A DNA stretch of 6,313 nucleotides. It comes from Verrucomicrobiota bacterium. Lineage in GTDB: Bacteria; Verrucomicrobiota; Verrucomicrobiia; Chthoniobacterales; UBA10450. The stretch spans positions 544-6,856 of the forward strand of contig QHNU01000220.1 in the NCBI GenBank assembly GCA_003218525.1. The letters are read 5' to 3'. The translations under genes were made by a program, and so were the position numbers. How positions within the stretch are numbered: position 1 is the first letter of the stretch; every line of letters begins with the position of its first letter. Below the pieces are notes generated by a model. The model was not told the DNA's origin, did not search any database, and saw nothing but the letters and a program-made list of their open reading frames with translations. Positions 1 through 5,559 of this stretch are shown here, piece after piece.

Positions 1-331
1 CTTCACTTTGGGTCGGTTGCAAATTTCGCGGAGTGCGTCGTTGCGAGTTATCGTCCGGCGGTTGACCTTGGAAAAATAAGTCATCGAAATTCAGGCCTTC
101 ACTGCCATCGTTTTTCTTTGTCACTTCGATGATGACAACGCTCGGCGCGACATTTTCAAAAACCTTGGCAAAAGCATTATTCAGAGCATGAACCACATCT
201 TTGCCCGGCTCAGCCGCAGCCGGTGGAATGGTAGGAGTGGCTGTGACTTCCGGGCTTGCGGCGAAGGCCGCGGTTGTGGCCGCACTAAACAACAACGCTA
301 GAAAAGTTCGCATGAGTGGGAATTTCGACAT
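1..331 (-). CDS. HtrA/DegP-family periplasmic serine protease, N-terminal part (runs off window)
   Basis: Reading leftward from the ATG at 331, the frame is open to the window edge, giving 110 residues. Residues 1-24 look like a Sec signal peptide: a basic start (K3, R8), a hydrophobic core FLALLFSAATTAAFA, and a likely cut after AFA. A short Pro/Ala-rich linker follows, then residues 51-72, NAFAKVFENVAPSVVIIEV, the usual opening of the trypsin-like S1C domain of HtrA/DegP/DegQ proteins. After that comes NFDDLFFQG, the polar loop region that often carries DxFF in this family. The catalytic His, Asp and Ser and the PDZ domains would lie beyond the edge and cannot be checked. Family role: envelope protein quality control, degrading or holding misfolded exported proteins. 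The ATG at 313 (MRTFLALL) is an equally good start for the signal peptide; neither has a clear ribosome binding site. The gene diverges from the HExxH gene across 78 bp. Confidence 0.82.
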   Translation of the reverse strand, partial: MSKFPLMRTFLALLFSAATTAAFAASPEVTATPTIPPAAAEPGKDVVHALNNAFAKVFENVAPSVVIIEVTKKNDGSEGLNFDDLFFQGQPPDDNSQRRTPRNLQPTQSE

Positions 332-409
332 GATCGCGCCGGTTACCGTTCAAATGTAAAGCCGCTCGGCGTTTTGGCGAACATCGATGTGTCGGTGCTA
401 CATTAAGTT

Positions 410-1126
410 GTGATCTGGAAAGCATTGCTACTCATTTATAACGAGCTTGATGTGCGATTAACGACGACGGGCCTGCGCAAGCGCCGTTTCCATCATTATT
501 TGTCACTCGAGGCCATTGAGGACGCAGTAGAGTCATTTCGTGGCTTTCCTGACCTCGTGCGCGAATTCACGTTTGGTGCCGCTGCTATCGAGTACGAAAT
601 TAAAGCGATTGCGCGGCCACTCACTTCATTAACCGAGCGAGATGAAAACGATTTCTGGCCATCGCCTGACGATACTCGGGCTGAGCTTGATCAATACGCG
701 CCTGCGCGCAGGCACGATTCGGTTTTCGTGCTTTGGCCTAAGCACAATTTCCAAAACAAAACGTCGGTCCCCAGCGGCGCGTGGGGTTTAGCACTCGGCG
801 CCAGCCACTGGAGCAATGGCGCGACTTACGCAGCGATCGCGAATGCGCCGACATCCGCCTGGCAGAACGAAACGCGCGGTGAAGTCTGGTTGCACGAGTG
901 GCTGCATGGAGTCTGTCATCATTTCGCGCAGCGCGGTTTCGCTATGCCGCAGCGGGATGCCGACGGCGCCGAACTCCATGGTTATCAACGTTCTCCGACC
1001 AACGGTTGGACCGATTACTACCGCGATTTAATGAGCGGCATGGTTGCCGAAAGCGGGAAACGACTCGGCATTTCGCTTGAGGCTTGGGCTGAATCTTTCG
1101 CCAATTATCGCGGTGCGGGGCGATAA
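410..1126 (+). CDS. Putative HExxH zinc metallopeptidase-like protein of unknown role
   Basis: Intact 238-residue frame starting at a GTG, with an in-frame TAA only one codon farther upstream, so no longer N-terminus is possible. I do not recognise a named family. The central feature is LHEWLHGVCHHF at residues 161-172: HEWLH (162-166) fits the zincin HExxH motif, with E163 as general base and two further histidines (170, 171). Downstream, ADGAELHGY (184-192) and YYRDLMSG (203-210) are conserved-looking segments that could supply a third metal ligand or shape the active-site cleft. The N-terminal half (KALLLIYNELDVRL, then DSVFVLWP at 103-110) reads as alternating strands and helices, more a domain packed before the zincin core than a signal peptide. 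No signal peptide or membrane segment is evident, so location is unclear. No ribosome binding site is visible at the GTG. A degenerate, non-proteolytic zincin is the main alternative. It stands alone between divergent htrA and co-directional kamA (83-bp gap). Confidence 0.6.
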   Translation: MIWKALLLIYNELDVRLTTTGLRKRRFHHYLSLEAIEDAVESFRGFPDLVREFTFGAAAIEYEIKAIARPLTSLTERDENDFWPSPDDTRAELDQYAPARRHDSVFVLWPKHNFQNKTSVPSGAWGLALGASHWSNGATYAAIANAPTSAWQNETRGEVWLHEWLHGVCHHFAQRGFAMPQRDADGAELHGYQRSPTNGWTDYYRDLMSGMVAESGKRLGISLEAWAESFANYRGAGR

Positions 1127-1161
1127 CCAACCGGTGCCGAACGCACGAAAAGGTGCCTGCG

Positions 1162-1189
1162 TTGACACATTCTTTAAGGGTCCTAACGT
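1162..1189 (+). promoter_or_regulatory. Candidate sigma-70 promoter for kamA
   Basis: A perfect -35 hexamer TTGACA lies at 1162-1167, followed after 16 bp by TAACGT at 1184-1189, a poor -10 (three of six matches). It lies about 20 bp before the kamA ATG, in the right place and direction, and suggests kamA has its own promoter rather than reading through from the HExxH gene. The weak -10 keeps confidence low. Confidence 0.35.
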
Positions 1190-1209
1190 TTCCATCCACA
1201 TAATCGAAA

Positions 1210-2415
1210 ATGGTGAATCTCACCGAGGATAGAGCACAGGAGAAAGCGTTTCTCTCCCATGCCCCAGGTTACTGGCCCAATGTCTCACCCGAGCTTTGGA
1301 ATGACTGGAAATGGCAGCTGAAAAATCGCGTCACCAGTCTGGCGCAGCTGGAAGAGCATCTAGAGCTAGCCGATGAGGAGCGAGGCGGCGTTTTGCTTTC
1401 TGGCGACAAGCTCGCGCTCGCGATTACCCCACATTTTTTCAACCTGATCCCGCGCGCCGACGCCGAGGATCCGATTCGGCGTCAGGTCATTCCACGGATC
1501 GAAGAAACATGGTCCTCCCCATACGACATGATCGACCCGTGCGGCGAAGATTCGCACATGCCGGTCCCCGGACTGGTGCATCGGTATCCGGATCGGGTCT
1601 TATTTTTGGTGACCGATCGATGCGCCAGCTACTGCCGATATTGCACCCGGAGCCGCGTCGTCAGCGGCGTGGGCGAACAGGAACTGCATACCGAATTTGA
1701 AGCGGTCTATCGTTACCTGGAAACCCACACCGAAGTGCGCGACGTCTTGTTGAGCGGCGGGGACGCCTTGCTTTTCAGCGACAACAAGCTCGATCAAATT
1801 CTTGCTCGGCTTCGTGCGATTCCACACATCGAATTCGTTCGTATCGGGACGCGAGTTCCGATTTTCCTGCCACAACGCATCACGCCCGAGCTTTGCGCCA
1901 TGCTGGCGAAGTATCATCCGCTCTGGGTGAGCGTACACGTCAATCATCCCCGCGAGTTAACCATTGAGGTAAAAGAAGCGCTCGAGCGGCTTGCGGATCA
2001 TGGCATTCCGCTTGGCAATCAAAGCGTGCTTTTGCGCGGCGTGAACGACGACATCGAGACGATGAAGACGCTGGTGCACAAACTTCTCATCTGCCGCGTG
2101 CGTCCGTATTACGTCTATCAGTGCGATCTGATCAATGGCTCATCGCACTTGCGCACATCCGTCGCGAAAGGGATCGAAATTATCGAAGGCTTGCGCGGCC
2201 ACACCACCGGCTATGCTGTGCCGCAGTTTGTTATCGACGCGCCCGGTGGCGGCGGCAAAGTGCCGATCAATCCCGGTTACATCCTTTATCACGACAACGA
2301 GAAAATCGTGATCCGCAATTATGAAGGAAAAATTTTCGAGTATCCCGAGATCGGGAACGAAAACGTCCAGTTTGCTCCTCAGCGCGAGTACCACGACGAG
2401 TACTTGTACTCCTAG
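1210..2415 (+). CDS. kamA: Lysine 2,3-aminomutase (radical SAM, PLP-dependent)
   Basis: A 401-residue protein covering the whole lysine 2,3-aminomutase family (about 416 in Clostridium). It interconverts L-lysine and L-beta-lysine using a [4Fe-4S] cluster, SAM and PLP in the cytoplasm. Visible residues: the CxxxCxxC cluster motif at C138, C142, C145; TRSR at 146-149, where R147 matches the clostridial arginine that holds the substrate carboxylate; SGGD at 182-185 for SAM binding; YQCDLINGSSH at 303-313 with D306; and DAPGGGGK at 343-350 with D343 and the PLP lysine K350. All are offset by exactly 13 from the clostridial enzyme. The two aspartates recognise the lysine side-chain amine and are replaced in glutamate 2,3-aminomutase, so lysine is the likely substrate. 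An EpmB role (EF-P lysylation) is less likely: the protein is longer, has the full C-terminus, and has no epmA or efp beside it. Beta-lysine acetyltransferase (ablB) is also not next door. Start: ATG 1210; a GTG follows immediately; no strong ribosome binding site. Its 3' end has a diverged second copy at 2525-2590. Confidence 0.93.
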   Translation: MVNLTEDRAQEKAFLSHAPGYWPNVSPELWNDWKWQLKNRVTSLAQLEEHLELADEERGGVLLSGDKLALAITPHFFNLIPRADAEDPIRRQVIPRIEETWSSPYDMIDPCGEDSHMPVPGLVHRYPDRVLFLVTDRCASYCRYCTRSRVVSGVGEQELHTEFEAVYRYLETHTEVRDVLLSGGDALLFSDNKLDQILARLRAIPHIEFVRIGTRVPIFLPQRITPELCAMLAKYHPLWVSVHVNHPRELTIEVKEALERLADHGIPLGNQSVLLRGVNDDIETMKTLVHKLLICRVRPYYVYQCDLINGSSHLRTSVAKGIEIIEGLRGHTTGYAVPQFVIDAPGGGGKVPINPGYILYHDNEKIVIRNYEGKIFEYPEIGNENVQFAPQREYHDEYLYS

Positions 2416-2430
2416 CGTAGCTGCCTGTTT

Positions 2431-2510
2431 GTCATTCCGAGCGAAGCCGAGGAATCTCTGACTCGAACCAAAGGAATAGTTAGAGATGTCTCGGCTTCGC
2501 TCGACATGAC
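2431..2510. repeat. Long palindromic intergenic repeat (GTCATTCCGAG family), copy 1
   Basis: Inverted repeat with 29-bp arms at 2431-2459 and 2482-2510, matching at 25 of 29 positions, around a 22-bp loop. The outer arm begins GTCAT and the inner core CGAGCGAAGCCGAG is perfectly paired. Intergenic words of this kind recur, as far as I remember, as high-copy dispersed elements in several soil-bacterial genomes. It sits 15 bp after the kamA stop, between convergent kamA and ahcY, so the RNA hairpin could protect or end both transcripts. No U-tract follows on either strand, so it is not a classic intrinsic terminator. Confidence 0.8.
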
Positions 2511-2524
2511 AGAGTAACCCCCTA

Positions 2525-2590
2525 GTCGGGAACGAAAACGTCTAGTTCGCTCCTCAAAGGGAGTACCACAACGAGTATCTGTATTCGTAG
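2525..2590 (+). pseudogene. Ghost second copy of the kamA 3' end
   Basis: These 66 bp align without a gap to the last 22 codons of kamA (2350-2415), matching at 55 of 66 positions and ending in the same TAG. Of the ten changed codons, seven are synonymous (TTT/TTC, CAG/CAA, CGC/AGG, TAC/TAT twice, TTG/CTG, TCC/TCG); the others are I to V, D to N, and CAG to TAG, which now interrupts the frame at its seventh codon. Upstream, similarity fades at once into the right arm of the palindrome. No start codon or earlier kamA sequence is present, so this is a fragment, not an expressed gene. The synonymous bias means the fragment diverged while it was still under protein-level selection. Confidence 0.88.
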
Positions 2591-2596
2591 GGCTTT

Positions 2597-2640
2597 TGTC
2601 ATTCCGAGCCCTTCGATTTCGCTCAGGACTCGGAACGACA
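2597..2640. repeat. Palindromic intergenic repeat (GTCATTCCGAG family), copy 2
   Basis: Arms TGTCATTCCGAG (2597-2608) and CTCGGAACGACA (2629-2640) pair at 11 of 12 positions around a 20-bp middle, CCCTTCGATTTCGCTCAGGA. The outer word GTCATTCCGAG is identical to the start of the repeat at 2431, but the middle differs, so it is another variant of the same dispersed family. It lies 10 bp from the ahcY stop and follows the ghost kamA tail, just as the first copy follows the real tail. Like the first, it could act as a hairpin at the 3' end of ahcY mRNA, without a U-tract. Confidence 0.65.
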
Positions 2641-2650
2641 GAAAGAAGGG

Positions 2651-4084
2651 TCAGTAGCGATAATGCTCTGACTTGTACGGCCCTTGAACGGGCACACCGA
2701 GATAATCGGCTTGTGCCTTGGTCAGTTTCGTGAGCTTGACGCCGATCTTATTCAGGTGGAGGCGAGCTACTTCTTCGTCGAGCTTCTTGCTCAGGACATA
2801 AACTCCGATCTTGTAGTGATCTTTGTTCTTCCACAGGTCGAGCTGAGCCAGCACCTGATTCGAGAACGAGTTTGACATAACAAAGCTCGGGTGACCGGTG
2901 GCGCACCCGAGATTAACCAGCCGGCCTTCGGCCAGAAGAAAGATTTCATGCCCATCCGGAAAAGTGTATTTATCGACCTGCGGTTTGATATTGGTGCGCT
3001 TCACATCCTTGGCGCTATTGAGAGCATCGACTTGGATTTCATTGTCGAAGTGGCCGATGTTAGCTACGACGGCCTGGTCTTTCATGCGCGCCATGTGACC
3101 GACAGTGATGACATCGATATTGCCGGTGGTGGTCACGTAAATGTCACCCCATCCCAAGGTCTCTTCGATGGTAGTGACCTGATAACCTTCCATAGCCGCC
3201 TGCAAAGCGTTGATTGGATCGATCTCGGTGATGACGACACGCGCTCCTTGCCCACGGAGTGACTGGGCGCAACCTTTACCGACATCACCGTAGCCGCACA
3301 CGACCGCGACTTTGCCGCCGATCATGACATCGAGGGCGCGGTTCAATCCATCAATCAGGGAGTGCCGGCAGCCATAAAGATTGTCGAACTTCGATTTGGT
3401 GACCGAGTCGTTGACATTAATGGAGGGAACCAGAAGCCGGCCTTCCTGCTGCATTTTGTAAAGGCGATGAACTCCGGTCGTTGTTTCTTCGGAAACTCCG
3501 CGCCATTCCTTGACTAACTCATGCCAGCGATAAGGATTTTCCCGATTAATTTCCAGGAGCAGATCCTTAATAACTTGCTCTTCCTTGTTGGCCGAGGCCG
3601 ATTTCGCCCAATCGCTACCTTCTTCTAGTTCGTAACCTTTATGAATTAATAGAGTCGCATCTCCGCCATCATCCACAATGAGCTGCGGCCCTTTCCCGCC
3701 GGCGTGCGAAATCGCGCGATAGGTGCACCACCAATATTCTTCCAGGCTCTCCCCTTTCCAGGCGAAGACCGGCACGCCGGCTTTAGCGATGGCGGCAGCA
3801 GCATGATCTTGGGTAGAAAAAATATTGCAGCTGGCCCAGCGCACGGCGGCGCCGAGCGCGACGAGCGTTTCGATCAGAACCGCCGTCTGAATAGTCATGT
3901 GCAACGATCCAGTGACGCGCACGTCTTTAAGCGGTTTTTCCGGCGCATATTTTTCGCGGATCGCCATCAGCCCAGGCATCTCCTTTTCCGCAATGGAGAT
4001 TTCCTTGCGGCCCCAATCCGCCAGAGAAATGTCGGCGACTTTGTAGTCCTGTTTCGTGTTCGTTTTTGCAGTTGTTGTAGTCAT
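2651..4084 (-). CDS. ahcY: S-adenosylhomocysteine hydrolase (adenosylhomocysteinase)
   Basis: A 477-residue cytoplasmic NAD-dependent enzyme that splits S-adenosylhomocysteine to adenosine and homocysteine, relieving product inhibition of methyltransferases. From MTTTTAKTN: substrate domain with GSLHMTIQTA (59-68), the family signature WASCNIFSTQDHAAAA (83-98), DDGGDATL (138-145) and TTTG (201-204); then NVNDSVTKSKFDN (223-235) with catalytic K232 and D234; the NAD Rossmann loop GYGDVG (264-269); E287 (ITEID) for the NAD ribose; and the conserved C-terminal HYRY that closes the NAD site of a partner subunit. The segment around 150-195 is the roughly 40-residue insertion of the long bacterial type, explaining the length against 432 in human. 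The frame extends upstream to an ATG at 4159, with another at 4117 (MERKKSTCENSM) that has a GGAG five bases before it. I prefer 4084 because family proteins begin near MTT...DYKVADISLA, but 4117 is a real alternative. It follows metK in the same direction and is probably co-transcribed. Confidence 0.95.
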   Translation of the reverse strand: MTTTTAKTNTKQDYKVADISLADWGRKEISIAEKEMPGLMAIREKYAPEKPLKDVRVTGSLHMTIQTAVLIETLVALGAAVRWASCNIFSTQDHAAAAIAKAGVPVFAWKGESLEEYWWCTYRAISHAGGKGPQLIVDDGGDATLLIHKGYELEEGSDWAKSASANKEEQVIKDLLLEINRENPYRWHELVKEWRGVSEETTTGVHRLYKMQQEGRLLVPSINVNDSVTKSKFDNLYGCRHSLIDGLNRALDVMIGGKVAVVCGYGDVGKGCAQSLRGQGARVVITEIDPINALQAAMEGYQVTTIEETLGWGDIYVTTTGNIDVITVGHMARMKDQAVVANIGHFDNEIQVDALNSAKDVKRTNIKPQVDKYTFPDGHEIFLLAEGRLVNLGCATGHPSFVMSNSFSNQVLAQLDLWKNKDHYKIGVYVLSKKLDEEVARLHLNKIGVKLTKLTKAQADYLGVPVQGPYKSEHYRY

Positions 4085-4161
4085 TGAATTCTCACAAGTA
4101 GATTTCTTCCGCTCCATCGCCGCTCCAATAGTGGCGAACGTTTCGGGGTCTTTCTGCATTT

Positions 4162-4181
4162 TAAATCTGCGAAAATCTGCG
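4162..4181. repeat. Two tandem 10-bp units in the metK-ahcY spacer
   Basis: TAAATCTGCG (4162-4171) and AAAATCTGCG (4172-4181) form a tandem pair differing at one base. It lies between the metK stop and the farthest-upstream ahcY ATG (4159). The word resembles the AATCTGCG-type short tandem strings I remember from intergenic DNA of some soil bacteria, so it may be a small dispersed-repeat remnant. No regulatory role is shown. Confidence 0.55.
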
Positions 4182-4186
4182 GACTA

Positions 4187-5389
4187 TTACCGCACTGCTT
4201 TCTGTAACGTGTCCGCTTTGTCGGTTTGTTCCCAGGTAATGTCAGGATCACCAATTTTGCCGAAGTGACCGTAGTTGGTCGTTTTCGAGTAGATGGGGCG
4301 AAGTAGATTGAGCTGCTCGATAATATTCGCCGGCTTGAAGCTGAAGATACGCATGATCGCGCGCTGAATCGCTTCTTCCGGAACGCTACTGGTGCAAAAA
4401 GTATCGATATTGACGCTGACCGGCTCGGGATGACCGATAGCGTAAGCGAATTGGACTTCGCATTTCCGGGCGAGACCGGCGGCAACAACATTCTTTGCCA
4501 CCCATCGACCCATATAGGCCGCACTCCGATCGACCTTACTCGGGTCCTTACCGGAAAATGCGCCGCCGCCGTGGCGTCCCATTCCACCGTAACTATCAAC
4601 AATGATCTTGCGGCCGGTCAGGCCGGTATCGCCCGAAGGACCGCCAATGACGAAACGGCCGGTCGGGTTGATGAGAAATTTGGTCGTGCCATTCATCATC
4701 GCTTTCGGCAAAACTTTTCGAATCACTTTTTCGACGCAGAACCTTTCAATTTCGGAGTGCTTCACATCGCCGGTATGCTGGGTCGAGATGACGACGTTGG
4801 AGATTCCGATCGGGCGACCATCGTCGTAAATGACTGAGACCTGCGATTTCGCGTCCGGCCGCAGCCACGCCACCTTGCCGTTCTTGCGAATGCGGGTCAG
4901 CTCGCGACCGAGACGATGGGCGAACATGATCGGTGCCGGCATGAGCTCCGGCGTCTCATCACAGGCGTAGCCGAACATCAAGCCCTGGTCACCGGCGCCT
5001 TGCTCGGCTGTTTTTTTACCTCTCACTTTCCGCGCGTCGACGCCCTGGGCGATGTCGTGGGATTGATCGGTGATCACGGTGCTCACGAAAATTTTTTCAG
5101 CATGAAAAATGTCGTCGTCGTGAACGTAGCCGATCTCGCGCACGGTATCGCGCACGATGCGATTGATCGGGATAACCGATTCCAGGTGTGTGCCCCTGGT
5201 CAAATTCGGAATGGTAATTTCGCCGCCGACAATGACCACGTTGCTTTTGGCATAGGTCTCGCAGGCGACCCGGCTGTGTTTATCGCGGGTGAGACAGGCA
5301 TCGAGAACGGCATCCGAAATCGTGTCGCAAACCTTGTCAGGATGACCTTCGCCGACGGACTCGGAAGAAAAGATGAAGCGACGCGCCAT
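4187..5389 (-). CDS. metK: S-adenosylmethionine synthetase (methionine adenosyltransferase)
   Basis: A 400-residue enzyme that makes S-adenosylmethionine from methionine and ATP, releasing phosphate and pyrophosphate; normally a cytoplasmic tetramer. Starting at MARRFIFSSESVGEGHPDK: HPDK at 16-19 (catalytic His and Mg/ATP-binding Asp), E-rich methionine-site residues in GGEIT (55-59), signature 1 GAGDQGLMFGYA (131-142), DAKSQVSV (179-186), the ATP-binding DTGLTGRKI (254-262), and the glycine-rich signature 2 GGGAFSGKD (274-282). Length and motif spacing are normal for bacteria, so it should be active. The frame continues upstream to a GTG at 5449, adding 20 residues not expected in the family; I chose the ATG at 5389, though neither start has a strong ribosome binding site. 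It precedes ahcY in the same orientation and is divergent from the ArsR-methyltransferase gene, which suggests shared control of the SAM cycle. Confidence 0.96.
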   Translation of the reverse strand: MARRFIFSSESVGEGHPDKVCDTISDAVLDACLTRDKHSRVACETYAKSNVVIVGGEITIPNLTRGTHLESVIPINRIVRDTVREIGYVHDDDIFHAEKIFVSTVITDQSHDIAQGVDARKVRGKKTAEQGAGDQGLMFGYACDETPELMPAPIMFAHRLGRELTRIRKNGKVAWLRPDAKSQVSVIYDDGRPIGISNVVISTQHTGDVKHSEIERFCVEKVIRKVLPKAMMNGTTKFLINPTGRFVIGGPSGDTGLTGRKIIVDSYGGMGRHGGGAFSGKDPSKVDRSAAYMGRWVAKNVVAAGLARKCEVQFAYAIGHPEPVSVNIDTFCTSSVPEEAIQRAIMRIFSFKPANIIEQLNLLRPIYSKTTNYGHFGKIGDPDITWEQTDKADTLQKAVR

Positions 5390-5408
5390 GGCTTGGAGAA
5401 CGTGATTC

Positions 5409-5426
5409 GTTAAAAGAGTTAAAAGG
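5409..5426. repeat. Short tandem repeat just upstream of the metK start
   Basis: Two 9-bp units, GTTAAAAGA (5409-5417) and GTTAAAAGG (5418-5426), with a decaying third unit (TTAAA) after them. In the metK direction this reads as repeated TTTTAAC in the leader, 20-40 bases before the ATG. The A/T-rich stretch would keep the ribosome entry region unstructured. Any specific function is unknown. Confidence 0.5.
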
Positions 5427-5463
5427 TTAAATTGGATCAGCCGAGGCACCCGTCCAGCCGCTG

Positions 5464-5493
5464 TAACGATGTAACATTTTTAACGATGTCACA
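5464..5493. repeat. 17-bp-spaced direct repeat in the metK leader
   Basis: TAACGATGTAACA (5464-5476) and TAACGATGTCACA (5481-5493) match at 12 of 13 positions with a start-to-start distance of 17 bp. They lie between the predicted metK promoter and the metK start. The spacing is not a whole number of two helical turns, so the two copies would face different sides of the DNA. They could be a second regulator site or chance. Confidence 0.5.
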
Positions 5494-5508
5494 CTGTCCC
5501 AAGACATA

Positions 5509-5536
5509 TTGACCGATCATGATATGTAGATATATC
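5509..5536 (+). promoter_or_regulatory. Candidate promoter of the ArsR-methyltransferase gene
   Basis: TTGACC (5509-5514, five of six against the -35 consensus) is followed after 16 bp by TATATC (5531-5536); TATCAT at 5533-5538 with an 18-bp gap is an alternative. Transcription would begin around 5542-5546, only a few bases before the ATG at 5550, so the mRNA would be almost leaderless. The -10 lies inside the inverted repeat at 5519-5538, so a bound regulator would block it. Confidence 0.45.
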
Positions 5537-5538
5537 AT
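5519..5538. promoter_or_regulatory. Probable operator: perfect inverted repeat in the divergent region
   Basis: ATGATAT (5519-5525) and ATATCAT (5532-5538) form a perfect 7-bp inverted repeat around a 6-bp spacer, a size and shape typical of sites for dimeric winged-helix regulators such as ArsR proteins. A second overlapping pair, ACATAT (5504-5509) and ATATGT (5522-5527), widens the symmetric region leftward. It lies between metK and the regulator gene and overlaps the candidate promoters of both. The likely ligand is the adjacent ArsR-methyltransferase protein; that is inference from position. Confidence 0.6.
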
Positions 5539-5559
5539 TTTGGTAGCGGATGCCGTCAA
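5529..5559 (-). promoter_or_regulatory. Candidate promoter of metK-ahcY
   Basis: On the leftward strand TTGACG (5559-5554) is followed by TATATC (5534-5529) with a 19-bp gap; reading ATATAT instead gives 18. The -35 lies within the first codons of the divergent gene and the -10 within the inverted repeat. This would give a metK leader of about 130 bases. The long gap makes the call tentative. Confidence 0.35.

Noticed and set aside
1140..1163. Hairpin AACGCA-N12-TGCGTT after the HExxH gene as a terminator
   Set aside because: Arms are only 6 bp with a 12-base loop, and the right arm overlaps the kamA -35 hexamer; likely chance.
2431..2640. Intrinsic terminators for kamA and ahcY
   Set aside because: Both palindromes make strong hairpins between convergent genes, but neither is followed by a U-tract on either strand; I list them as repeats with possible end-protecting effect only.
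4081..5413. Long open frames antisense to metK and ahcY (for example 4081-4602 leftward and 4916-5413 rightward)
   Set aside because: They overlap strongly conserved enzymes, have low-complexity or unnatural composition, and lack recognisable domains; they are by-products of codon bias in the real genes.
5390..5549. SAH or SAM riboswitch in the metK leader
   Set aside because: The leader does contain GCCTCGG and some GC-rich pairing potential near 5438-5460, but the conserved GAGGAGCGCUGC-type core and matching arms of the SAH riboswitch are not there, and I could not build a SAM-family fold.
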